DNA of 64,000 nucleotides from CALBPI01 sp039821605 (GTDB lineage Bacteria; Pseudomonadota; Gammaproteobacteria; Steroidobacterales; Woeseiaceae), in contig JBCBNV010000007.1 of the NCBI GenBank assembly GCA_039821605.1, positions 62,001 to 126,000 of the forward strand, given 5' to 3'. A program made the position numbers and the translations under genes. The notes under the pieces were generated by a model that was not told the DNA's origin, made no database searches, and saw only the letters and a program-made list of their open reading frames with translations. Shown piece after piece: positions 27,716 to 35,662 of the stretch; the stretch's first letter is position 1, and each line of letters begins with the position of its first letter.

Positions 27716-29935
27716 TCAGGGCAGCCAGGCGTAGCCGACTTTGAGGAAGAAGCTGCGGTCGGTCTGGGTCAGGTCGGCAAACTCGTCGTCCTCGAGCCGG
27801 GAGTCGCCGTAGCCCAGAAAGAACACTGTTTGCGGATTGGCCTTGTAGGAGAACAACAGCTGGCTCGATACCGAGCGCGTGCTGGCCTCGACGGGCTCGA
27901 GGTAGGCTGCGGGGTTCCGATCGATGTCCCGGTGCAACACGATGAGCCGCAGGAACATGGTCGGGTTGAACTGGTATTGCACGCGCAGGTCCGTCAGGTT
28001 AACGCGGAACACGCGCTCGCCCTCGAACTCGAGTTCCTGCCAGGTGTGACGCAGGCGCATGAGACCGCCCTTGCCGAAGCGGCGGTTGATGCGCGGGCTG
28101 ATGAGCAGATTGTCGGCCAGCCGCGAGTTATCGAAGTCGACCTGGTCGCCCGTGCGAACAAACAGTCCCAGGAACGTCGCGCCATCGGGGTTCATCTCGG
28201 CGTAGAGGCGCTGTTGGTTTTCCCTGAACAGCTGGTCGTCGAAGAGCTGCTGGCGACGCGTGACACCGACCTCGATGAATGAGCGCAGAGCCGCCTGCAG
28301 TGACACCTCGGCCTCGAGCTCGCGCTCGAGCAGCCGCCCCGACTGGTCGTGCGTGATATCCCAGTCGCCGCCCATCGACACACGGTTCCACCACTGACCC
28401 TCGGGCGCCCAGAAGTTCCTGAACACGCCGGCCACGGACTTCGTGAAGTCGACCTGCGGGACAAAACCCATGTCTGCCCGAAACCCGCGCGAGTAATCCT
28501 GGTGCTGGATGAAGTGGAACCAGTTGCGCGTGTCGCGGCTCCAGCGCGCGCGCCAGGCCGTGCCATCGGGCGCCGCGTCACCGAGCCCGAAGTCGCTGAC
28601 CACTTCGTCGGGGTACTCGGTGCTCGACCCGAGGTACTGGAACGACACCTCGTGGTAGTCGGCGAACTGGAAGCGGCCGTCGATGCCGGCCACGAGGTTT
28701 TCGTAGTCGTCGCCGCGACGGGCCGTAACCAGTGCGCCGATGCGTGAATTCTGGCCGACGTCGTAGGCGTAGCGCGCGACCGCGGTTTCGGAATCGGTCT
28801 CCAGACCCGCAACATCGGAACCCAGCGGCCCGGGCAGCAGCAGGTTCGTGAGCCGATCGTCAGCAACGAATGCGCCGAAGGTGTGGCCGTCAATCTTGCC
28901 CGTCACTTTGGCGCCGTAGTCCGGGTCGGCGACGTTGCGCGTGAACACGGCGTCTATGGGCGAGGCGAAAAAGTCCGCACCCTCGAGGAAGAACGGGCGC
29001 CGCTCGGGAAAGAACAGTGCAAAGCGCTGATTGATCTGAAGCTGCGCAACGTCGGCCTCGACCTGCGAAAAGTCGGGGTTGAGCGTGGCGGTCAGGTTGA
29101 TATCGGGCGTCACGCCCCAGCGCACGTCGAGCGACGGTTCAAACTCGACGTCACCGCTCTCCAGGCTGTCTCCCGTCTCGGGCAAGGCATCGTCACGCGT
29201 CGCCACGGCCGATGGCGCAATCACGAGGTTTCGGCCGGGCGTCACTCGGCTGAAGCCCGTGAGTTTGTCGAGCTGGCAGAGATAACAGGGTCGCTCGCGG
29301 TCCTGGGGGTTGTTGGACAGGCGCACGCGGTCGCTGCGCGGGCGGAACCGCAGCAGGTCGAAGCCGAACGTCTTCTCGCCATTGCCCGCCGGGAACTGCA
29401 GCATCCGGAACGGGATCGCCATCTCGACGATGAAGCCTTCGTCGGTGATCTGACCCGCGGAATCCCAGATCGCATCCCAGGAGTCGTCTTCGTTGCCGTT
29501 GACGTCGTCAAAGGTCAGGTCCATCTGAATGCCCAGCGGGTTCGCGAAGAACTCGAAGGCGCGGCGTTCGTCGTTGAAGGTGTCGAGGACAATACCGACG
29601 AAGTCGTCGCTGTAGGCGGCGTCGCGGTCCGAGAGGTAGGCGACGATGCCCTCGGGTTCGGGGTCGAAAGCACGAAAGGCCACGAGGAGCTTGTCACCGT
29701 TTTCGGCAAGCAGCACCTCGGTGCGGACATCGGCGGGTGTGTTTTCGTCGGGATTCGTTTCGTAGTCGAGTGTGACCACCGTCGCGGACTGCCAGAACGC
29801 CTCATTGAGCGCCCCGTCCACGACGATGTTGCCCTCGACGGCGGGCACGGAGTAATCGGCGCGCGCAGGCGCACCGGGCCAGGCCAAAAGCCCTGCAAAG
29901 ACTAGCAGCGGTACAGACTGCCGACCCCTCGACAT
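27716..29935 (-). CDS. DUF5916 protein with N-terminal CBM9-like domain, probable outer-membrane
   Basis: 739 residues. A signal peptide (SVPLLVFAGLLAWPGAPARA) precedes a carbohydrate-binding-module-9-like domain starting EGNIVVDGALNEAFWQSATVV, followed by FVGIVLDTFNDERRAFEFF. The remaining ~500 residues are a DUF5916 region rich in alternating beta strands with aromatic ends (RYAYDVGQNSRIGALVTARR; HEVSFQYLGSSTEYPDE), consistent with an outer-membrane barrel. FPERRPFFLEGADFF is the strongest family string. The ATG at 29935 has a GGGGGG run about 9 bases upstream. Function unknown. It is divergent from alkB across a 148-base gap. Confidence 0.88.
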   Translation of the reverse strand: MSRGRQSVPLLVFAGLLAWPGAPARADYSVPAVEGNIVVDGALNEAFWQSATVVTLDYETNPDENTPADVRTEVLLAENGDKLLVAFRAFDPEPEGIVAYLSDRDAAYSDDFVGIVLDTFNDERRAFEFFANPLGIQMDLTFDDVNGNEDDSWDAIWDSAGQITDEGFIVEMAIPFRMLQFPAGNGEKTFGFDLLRFRPRSDRVRLSNNPQDRERPCYLCQLDKLTGFSRVTPGRNLVIAPSAVATRDDALPETGDSLESGDVEFEPSLDVRWGVTPDINLTATLNPDFSQVEADVAQLQINQRFALFFPERRPFFLEGADFFASPIDAVFTRNVADPDYGAKVTGKIDGHTFGAFVADDRLTNLLLPGPLGSDVAGLETDSETAVARYAYDVGQNSRIGALVTARRGDDYENLVAGIDGRFQFADYHEVSFQYLGSSTEYPDEVVSDFGLGDAAPDGTAWRARWSRDTRNWFHFIQHQDYSRGFRADMGFVPQVDFTKSVAGVFRNFWAPEGQWWNRVSMGGDWDITHDQSGRLLERELEAEVSLQAALRSFIEVGVTRRQQLFDDQLFRENQQRLYAEMNPDGATFLGLFVRTGDQVDFDNSRLADNLLISPRINRRFGKGGLMRLRHTWQELEFEGERVFRVNLTDLRVQYQFNPTMFLRLIVLHRDIDRNPAAYLEPVEASTRSVSSQLLFSYKANPQTVFFLGYGDSRLEDDEFADLTQTDRSFFLKVGYAWLP

Positions 29936-30083
29936 CAATCGTATCCCCCCAACGGACTGACAATAAGACGGCGCAGCCGCCAAAAGGTTTAGCGGCGGAA
30001 GGCATTTTTGCGTGAATTCGGGCGCAGAAACGCCCTGCAGCCCTTTGCTATGCTGATTGTATCGAGTGACTCAGGCGATCGCG

Positions 30084-31268
30084 ATGACCACGCTTACCGC
30101 AACACTCAAGGACGGCAGCACCGTCACCTACACGGATCGCAAGCGCAAGCTGTGGCTGCTGTCGGTGACCTATCCGCTGTTTCCGTTCCTCGGCATTGGC
30201 CTGCACGCAGCGACAGGCGTCGAAGCCTGGCTGCTGCTGCCCATTGCGTTCTCGTACGGTATTGCGCCGCTCGCTGACTGGCTGATCGGCGAAGACCACA
30301 GCAACCCGCCCGAGGCGGTGGTGCCGCAGCTCGAAGCGGATCGCTACTACCGTATCCTGACCTACATCACTGTGCCGCTACACTTCCTTGCGCTGATCGG
30401 TGCCGCGTGGTGGGCCGTTGCCGCCGACCTGTCGTGGTGGGCGTTCGCCGCACTGGCCATCACGGCTGGCATGACGAGCGGGCTCGGCATCAACACGGGC
30501 CACGAACTGGGCCACAAGAAGACCAGGCTCGAACGCAACCTGGCCAAGATCGTGCTGGCGGTCCCCGCCTACGGCCATTTCTGGATCGAGCACAATGGCG
30601 GCCACCACCGCGATGTCTCGACGCCGGAGGACCCGGCCAGCGCACGCATGGGTGAGTCGATCTACGCGTTCGCACTGCGTGAGATCCCGGGCACGATGCG
30701 CCGCGCCTGGCAGCTCGAGACTGAACGCATGGCCCGCGAGGGCAAGAGCGTCTGGCACTTAAGCAACTTCATCCTGCAATCCATGGCTATCACCATCGTC
30801 CTGCAGGTGGGTCTCATTGCCTGGCTGGGCTGGGCCATGCTCATCTTCCTGCCCATCCACAACGTTTTCGCCTGGTGGCAGCTGACTTCAGCCAACTACA
30901 TTGAGCATTACGGCCTGTTGCGCGAAAAGAACGAAAACGGTCGCTACGAGCGCTGCCAGCCGCACCACTCCTGGAACTCGAACCACATTTACTCGAACCT
31001 GCTTTTGTTCCAGCTCGAGCGCCACTCGGACCACCACGCGCACCCGGCGCGCCGTTACCAGAGCCTGCGCAATTTCGACGACCTGCCCACGCTGCCCAAT
31101 GGCTACATGGGCATGTACCTGCTCGCCTACGTCCCCCGGCTCTGGTACCGCGTCATGGACAAGCGCCTTGTCGATCTCCCACACATCCAGAGAGACGCCC
31201 GCAAGATCAATTTCCAACCGGGAAGACGCGACGCGCTCGCAAAGCGCTTCCAGCTAGAGAACGCCTGA
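30084..31268 (+). CDS. alkB: Alkane 1-monooxygenase (AlkB family)
   Basis: 394 residues. An integral-membrane non-heme diiron enzyme that hydroxylates medium- or long-chain n-alkanes at the terminal carbon, using rubredoxin. All histidine clusters are visible: NTGHELGHKK, EHNGGHHRDVSTPEDPASAR, and LERHSDHHAHPARRYQ. NYIEHYGL, the usual AlkB signature, is also there. Six hydrophobic helices span the first ~280 residues. ATG 30084 is preferred to 30057. No rubredoxin, rubredoxin reductase or alkane sensor gene is adjacent, so it may depend on electron carriers elsewhere. The downstream 550 bases are repeats. Confidence 0.96.
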   Translation: MTTLTATLKDGSTVTYTDRKRKLWLLSVTYPLFPFLGIGLHAATGVEAWLLLPIAFSYGIAPLADWLIGEDHSNPPEAVVPQLEADRYYRILTYITVPLHFLALIGAAWWAVAADLSWWAFAALAITAGMTSGLGINTGHELGHKKTRLERNLAKIVLAVPAYGHFWIEHNGGHHRDVSTPEDPASARMGESIYAFALREIPGTMRRAWQLETERMAREGKSVWHLSNFILQSMAITIVLQVGLIAWLGWAMLIFLPIHNVFAWWQLTSANYIEHYGLLREKNENGRYERCQPHHSWNSNHIYSNLLLFQLERHSDHHAHPARRYQSLRNFDDLPTLPNGYMGMYLLAYVPRLWYRVMDKRLVDLPHIQRDARKINFQPGRRDALAKRFQLENA

Positions 31269-31406
31269 CGCCTCGTCATTGCGAGGCCACGCAGTGGCCG
31301 TCCCGTCATTGCGTGCCCCCCTCCGTCATTGCGAGGGGCCGAAGGCCCCGCGGCAATCTCCCAACGCCATCGCGCTGCCAAACGAGCCCTCCATCCGCCA
31401 TCCCGC

Positions 31407-31505
31407 CGGGTCGGAAGGGTTTGCCGGACGCGCTCGAGTACATCCCTGTATCGCTCGTTGGGCGACGTCCTGTCGCCCAACGGTCCGTCAAACCCTTCCG
31501 ACCCG
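31407..31505. repeat. Modular hairpin element, copy 2
   Basis: Perfect 17-base inverted arms CGGGTCGGAAGGGTTTG (31407-31423) and complement (31489-31505). The interior is the copy 1 plan in reverse order: an ACATCCCTGT motif (31440-31449), then a hairpin of GTTGGGCGAC (31457-31466) and GTCGCCCAAC (31472-31481). The outer arms have no similarity to those of copies 1 or 3. Confidence 0.83.
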
Positions 31506-31569
31506 ACAGGATGGCTGCCTCACCAGGAGCGGTGAGCTCACCACGTTGAGTTGAGGCAGCCTGTCTGTG

Positions 31570-31667
31570 CCGCCGATAGGTATTGTCGGGATGTCGAGCG
31601 ACAGGGATGTCGCTCGCCAAGCGATCCAGGGATGGACTCGAGCGTTCCCGACAATACCTATCGGCGG
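31570..31667. repeat. Modular hairpin element, copy 3
   Basis: Perfect 22-base inverted arms (31570-31591 and 31646-31667; inner part GGTATTGTCGGGA). The interior has a hairpin GAGCGACAGGGATGTCGCTC (31596-31615), then CCAGGGATGG flanked by GAT and CTC. It shares the CAGGGATG core and the two-hairpin order with copy 1 but has unrelated outer arms. Confidence 0.83.
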
Positions 31668-31837
31668 TGCGGGCAGGCGGGGGTGGTTAGGGGGTCGTGC
31701 TGATTGGCAGCACGATTTCGTCACGAGGTTGCCGCGCCTGCTTCGCAGGCTCGCAATGACGGTGGGGCGGCCTAGCAATGACGGTGGGGGCCACTGCGTG
31801 GCCTCGCAATGACGCGGTGGCGCTTCTTGCGCCCGCG

Positions 31838-32656
31838 TCAGTCGTCGAGGTCGTCGGACCCGATCTGGTGGCCCTTTTCGCGCTTGGACTGCAGGTAGCG
31901 GCGGTTCCAGTCGCTCACGCCCTGAACGTGTTTCTCCGGCGTCAGACCCGTGAGGCCGGCCGCCTTGAGGTCGGCGATCTTCTTGGGGTTGTTGGTCAGC
32001 AGGCGGAACGGCCGCGCGTCGAGGAAATGGCGCAGGATGGCTGCGGCCTCGCTGAAGTCACGCGAGTCGTCGGGCAGTCCCAGGGAGCGGTTGGCCTGGT
32101 AGGTGTCCTGGCCCCCGTCCTGGAGCAGGTAGGTTGCGGCCTTGGCCCAGAGCCCGATGCCACGTCCTTCGTGGCCGGCCATGTAGACGAGCATGCCACC
32201 GTCGGGGTGTTCGGCAATGCGCTTGAGGGCGCCCTCGAGCTGCGGCCCGCACTCGCAACGCTGCGAGCCGAAGACGTCCCCGGTCAGGCAGCTCGAATGT
32301 ACGCGGACCAGCGGTTCCGCGGCCGCGTCGAGATCCCCGTGCACCAGTACGCTGTTCACGGCCATCGATGAGGCCATCTGCGCGAACAGGTTCTGCCCGC
32401 CCTCGCGGCGCAGCGACTCGGCCAATGCCTCGACCTTGCTGAGTTCCGTGTTACGCACGGCGGCATACCACTGGAACGTCTCCTCAACGGCCCCTAGCCG
32501 CATGGGCAACGGGATCGGCCCCAGCAGGTTGACCGAAAGCTGCCCGGGCACGGGCTCGGCATCGACGTCGAGTGGCTGGCCGTCGGCATCGATGCGGCGC
32601 AGCTTGCCCTCCGCCAGGAGTTGGCGGCGCACAGCGGGATCGAGATAGGTGAACAT
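31838..32656 (-). CDS. ribA: GTP cyclohydrolase II
   Basis: 272 residues. It opens GTP to 2,5-diamino-6-ribosylamino-pyrimidinone phosphate, the first committed step of riboflavin synthesis. The zinc cysteines are in VRVHSSCLTGDVFGSQRCEC (three Cys), and the active-site GHEGRGIGL follows. The C-terminal RLLTNNPKKIADLKAAGL is the RibA signature after the catalytic domain. Residues 1-70 (MFTYLDPAVRRQLLAEGKL) are longer than in E. coli RibA. The ATG at 32656 shows no good ribosome site; a longer form from 32728 is possible but runs into the preceding terminator. No other rib genes nearby. Confidence 0.95.
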   Translation of the reverse strand: MFTYLDPAVRRQLLAEGKLRRIDADGQPLDVDAEPVPGQLSVNLLGPIPLPMRLGAVEETFQWYAAVRNTELSKVEALAESLRREGGQNLFAQMASSMAVNSVLVHGDLDAAAEPLVRVHSSCLTGDVFGSQRCECGPQLEGALKRIAEHPDGGMLVYMAGHEGRGIGLWAKAATYLLQDGGQDTYQANRSLGLPDDSRDFSEAAAILRHFLDARPFRLLTNNPKKIADLKAAGLTGLTPEKHVQGVSDWNRRYLQSKREKGHQIGSDDLDD

Positions 32657-32730
32657 TCTGCGTGTTGCGGCCAGAGACCGGGATGGCCGCGTAGTGTATG
32701 CGGCGGGCCGCCCGAGGGCCACCGGCAAAG

Positions 32731-32763
32731 AAAAAGGGGCCGCCGACCTAGGCCGACGACCCC
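32731..32763 (-). terminator. Terminator downstream of TonB receptor 1
   Basis: On the minus strand GGGGTCGTCGGC pairs with GTCGGCGGCCCC (with G-T pairs) around CTAG, followed by five T (32731-32735). It lies 23 bases past the receptor stop and separates that gene from ribA on the same strand. Confidence 0.85.
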
Positions 32764-32785
32764 TCCCCCCAGACCGGGGCAGGCG

Positions 32786-35461
32786 CTAGAACGCCTGCTT
32801 GAAGCGGATGTAGAACATGCGACCGCGCGGGTCATGCACCTTCGAGTCGAAACCGCCGTTGGTGAATACCTGCGGCGGATCTTCACCCGTCAGGTTGATG
32901 ACACCAAAGGTCAGGATCGGCGCGACCTCACGATCGAGCAGAACCGCCGTGTCGATCGCGTACTGCGCATCGAACGACGTCCACGAGTCGATTTCGGGCA
33001 GGGCGCCCGTCGACGCGTCGGGGTTCTGATCATCGTCGTAGGCCGAGATGTAGCGCGCGAAGATGTTCGCCGAGTGTGCGCCATTCAACCAGCCGACGCC
33101 CGCGTTGAAACGCAGCTCAGGCGTCGAGGTCCCGAAGTTCGTGAAGTTGCGTTGGCCGGCACCGTCGACCGAGCCCGCCTGCGGGTCCTCGAGGTCGTAC
33201 TCAAGCACGTAGGTGCCCTCGATGAACGGACGCACCAGACCGGCGGACGTGTCCCAGTCGTACTTGGCACTGAAGTCGACACCGCTGGTCGTCACCTCAC
33301 TGGCGTTCACGAAGCCCACGTTGACCTGCAGGATCTGGCCGCCCGTCGAACGGACGACGCGCGTTGGGTCATTCGGGAAGGCGTTGATCACCGCCTGGAA
33401 GTTCTCCTGAATGATCACGTCAGTGAACTCGAAGCTCCAGTAGTCGAAGTCGAGCACGAGGCCATCGGTCGGCTCGAGGGAGAAACCGATATTGTATGTG
33501 TCCGATTCTTCAGGCGTCAGGTTCGGGTTGGCCGACGACCGCACGGCCGCGAAGAAGGCACCGCCCGGGTTGTTCGGATCCGATACCTGGTTCAGAGACG
33601 TCGAGCCGCCGAACTGCTGGAACAGCGACGGCGCACGGAATGCGGTGCTGTAAGACGCACGCGCCGTGAACGTATCGTTGGGACGGAAGATGCCCGCGAT
33701 CTTCGGATCCGTCGTGCTGCCCGTGGCACCACCGTAGTCCTCGTAGCGCACAGCCAGCTGCAGGTCGAACGTGTCAGCCAGGGGCAGCGCGAGCTCGACA
33801 AACGCCGCATTCACGTCGCGGTCCGCGTTGAAATCGGGGTTACCAATAACGAAAGCGAACCGGTCGGCATTTGCCAGGCTGTTGTAGTCGTGCTGCAGCT
33901 CTTCCTTACGCCACTGGCCGCCGATGGCGATGCTCGCCATACCCGAGGCCATTTCGAACAGTTCGCCGGATATGACACCCTGTACCGTTTGCAGCTCTGA
34001 GGTCGTGTCCAGTACCTGAGACGCGATGAAGCTGTCGATGGTGTCCTGCGAGTTCGGGATCGTGGTAAACGACGACGCAAACGGGTTGAAGTACTGGCAG
34101 TCGCCAACACCTGGCAGCGCCGTCGGGTCCGTCGGACCATCGCAGCGCGTGCCGCCGAAGCCGTTCAGTGCATCCTGGAATTCCTGGCCCAGCGTGTCTT
34201 CGGTGTCGTTGACCGACTCGTTCTTGCCGCCGACGTAGCTCAGCTCCCAGAACCAGCCATTGTCGAACTCGCCCTCGAGACCGCCCGAGAAGCGCCACGT
34301 GTCGAGTTCGTTGATGCTCGGTGAGACATCGCCGCCGTTACCGATGGCACGGCCGAAGAAGATCACCGGCTGACCGTAGATGTTGCCCGGGTTGCTGGTC
34401 GGCACGATGGGGCCAAGCAGGTTCGGGAAGGTTGGCGAGTTACCGCGGATCACCCGGTTGCGGGCAAACCCGACTTCCATGTTGGCTTCGATCGAATCCG
34501 TAAGCTGGAAGGCACCACGCGCGAAACCGTTGAGGCGGGTTTCGTCGGGAATCAGATTGAAGAAATCACCGAAGTCGAAACCGCAAAAGCCGACGTCTCC
34601 AAACGGGCCGGCTGCGCCCGGAGGCGCGAGCAGGATGGGACCACCACCAGCAGCCGCACAACCCGGATCGATGAGGGGCAAACCCTCGAGCCCCGGCGGC
34701 GGCGCAGTCAGGAAATACGCACCCGGGTTACCGAGAGAGCTGGTGTCGTCTTGCGGTCGGCTCAGTCGCTTCTCCGCTGTCGTGAGCGGCTGGCGGTCCG
34801 TGTAGCTGATCGCGGCGATCACGCTCGAACGGTCACCTTGCGCACCGTACAGGGCCTGCAGCACGTACTCGCTCTGGTCACCCTCGTCGGAGACGAACTG
34901 GTAGTCGCCCGTGACCTCAAGTCCCTCGAAGTCGTCGCGCGTGCGGAAGTTGACCACACCGGCAACCGCGTCAGAGCCGTACAGCGCCGCGGCGCCGTCC
35001 TTCAGGATCTCGATGTTGTCGACGGCGATGAGCGGCACGAGCGAACTCGTGTCGACGAAGTTCAGACCGTCGTTGGTGGGCAGCCCCGTGAGTACCTGGC
35101 GTTTGCCATTCAGCAGCACGAGCGTCGAGGCGACACCCAGACCGCGCAGGTTGAAGTTTGAGGTACCCGTGGTCGAGTTTTGCGTGAACGCGTCCGGGTT
35201 GTTTTGCGAACCCGTGTTGATCGTCAGTGTCTGGACGATGTCGGCGATGTTCTTGGCGCCGATGCTTTCGAGCTGCGTCGCATCAACGTTTTGAATCGGC
35301 GACGGCGAGTCGAATTGAGACGTTCTTCGGATATACGAACCGGTGACGACTACCTCTTCGATCGCGTCATCTTCGTCCTGCGCCTGCGCTTGTGCCGGGA
35401 CGGCAGCAAGCAGCGCGCAGGACAGCGGTAGAGCCGCCAGCCTGGTCGAAATGCGTTTCAC
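32786..35461 (-). CDS. TonB-dependent receptor
   Basis: 891 residues, an outer-membrane barrel that imports a scarce ligand using TonB energy. Signal peptide MKRISTRLAALPLSCALLAA ends near AQAQ. The TonB box is IEEVVVTGSYI, the plug follows (NIADIVQTL; FNLRGLGVASTLVLLNGKR; DNIEILKDGAAALYGSDAVAGVVNFRT), and the barrel closes with the C-terminal aromatic FYIRFKQAF. GTG start with GGGGGG about 6 bases upstream. The plug pattern (IRR, RGLGVASTLVLLNGKR) is that of broad carbohydrate/peptide-type receptors in marine and Xanthomonas-like bacteria; ligand unknown. It has its own promoter at 35523-35552. Confidence 0.95.
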   Translation of the reverse strand: MKRISTRLAALPLSCALLAAVPAQAQAQDEDDAIEEVVVTGSYIRRTSQFDSPSPIQNVDATQLESIGAKNIADIVQTLTINTGSQNNPDAFTQNSTTGTSNFNLRGLGVASTLVLLNGKRQVLTGLPTNDGLNFVDTSSLVPLIAVDNIEILKDGAAALYGSDAVAGVVNFRTRDDFEGLEVTGDYQFVSDEGDQSEYVLQALYGAQGDRSSVIAAISYTDRQPLTTAEKRLSRPQDDTSSLGNPGAYFLTAPPPGLEGLPLIDPGCAAAGGGPILLAPPGAAGPFGDVGFCGFDFGDFFNLIPDETRLNGFARGAFQLTDSIEANMEVGFARNRVIRGNSPTFPNLLGPIVPTSNPGNIYGQPVIFFGRAIGNGGDVSPSINELDTWRFSGGLEGEFDNGWFWELSYVGGKNESVNDTEDTLGQEFQDALNGFGGTRCDGPTDPTALPGVGDCQYFNPFASSFTTIPNSQDTIDSFIASQVLDTTSELQTVQGVISGELFEMASGMASIAIGGQWRKEELQHDYNSLANADRFAFVIGNPDFNADRDVNAAFVELALPLADTFDLQLAVRYEDYGGATGSTTDPKIAGIFRPNDTFTARASYSTAFRAPSLFQQFGGSTSLNQVSDPNNPGGAFFAAVRSSANPNLTPEESDTYNIGFSLEPTDGLVLDFDYWSFEFTDVIIQENFQAVINAFPNDPTRVVRSTGGQILQVNVGFVNASEVTTSGVDFSAKYDWDTSAGLVRPFIEGTYVLEYDLEDPQAGSVDGAGQRNFTNFGTSTPELRFNAGVGWLNGAHSANIFARYISAYDDDQNPDASTGALPEIDSWTSFDAQYAIDTAVLLDREVAPILTFGVINLTGEDPPQVFTNGGFDSKVHDPRGRMFYIRFKQAF

Positions 35462-35522
35462 GTTTTACCCCCCGTGAAAAACGATTGCGGCGGGCCACCC
35501 CCGCGGCCGCCGTCGCCTGTTG

Positions 35523-35552
35523 TTATACGCCGACATGACACTGGGAATCAAT
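35523..35552 (-). promoter_or_regulatory. Sigma-70-like promoter of TonB receptor 1
   Basis: On the minus strand TTGATT (35547-35552) and TATAAC (35523-35528) are separated by 18 bases, a good -35/-10 pair. The transcript would start near 35516, leaving a ~55-base leader. It lies after the terminator of the second receptor (35605-35634), so the two receptors are separate units. Confidence 0.65.
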
Positions 35553-35604
35553 AAACAATGCGCTTCAAGCCGTTGTTTTCGCGCATCCAATTTTGTTGCG
35601 GCGC

Positions 35605-35634
35605 AAAAAAAAACGGGCCCCGAAGGGCCCGTTT
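35605..35634 (-). terminator. Terminator downstream of TonB receptor 2
   Basis: On the minus strand AAACGGGCCC and GGGCCCGTTT form a perfect stem around TTCG, and the T-tract runs to nine. A strong intrinsic terminator ending the Pho-controlled lipoprotein-receptor unit. Confidence 0.93.
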
Positions 35635-35662
35635 CGCACATTGTCGTGCAGCGTTCTTAGGG

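Larger units (their letters stand above)
31274..31814. repeat. Nested inverted-repeat locus built from CGTCATTGCGAG units
   Basis: A gene-free stretch of 570 bases between alkB and ribA. Its ends are perfect 26-base inverted copies (31274-31299 and 31789-31814) beginning CGTCATTGCGAG. Further inward on each side lie a partial copy (31304; 31775-31783) and a full 36-base copy (31324-31360; 31725-31761), at mirrored spacing. The interior holds two hairpin elements (31407-31505, 31570-31667) with a smaller palindrome between them (arms GGCTGCCTCA at 31513-31522 and 31552-31561, centre GGTGAGCTCACC). Short open frames across it are products of the repeats. Confidence 0.85.

Noticed and set aside
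31407..31667. Possible CRISPR array
   Set aside because: There are inverted, not direct, repeats with different arms in each copy, no regular spacers and no cas genes.
31279..31812. Short open frames in the repeat locus
   Set aside because: They come from the CGTCATTGCGAG and hairpin repeats, with no ribosome sites or conserved protein pattern.
32621..34000. 459-codon plus-strand frame over TonB receptor 1
   Set aside because: Antisense to the receptor; Arg-rich shadow with no family motif.
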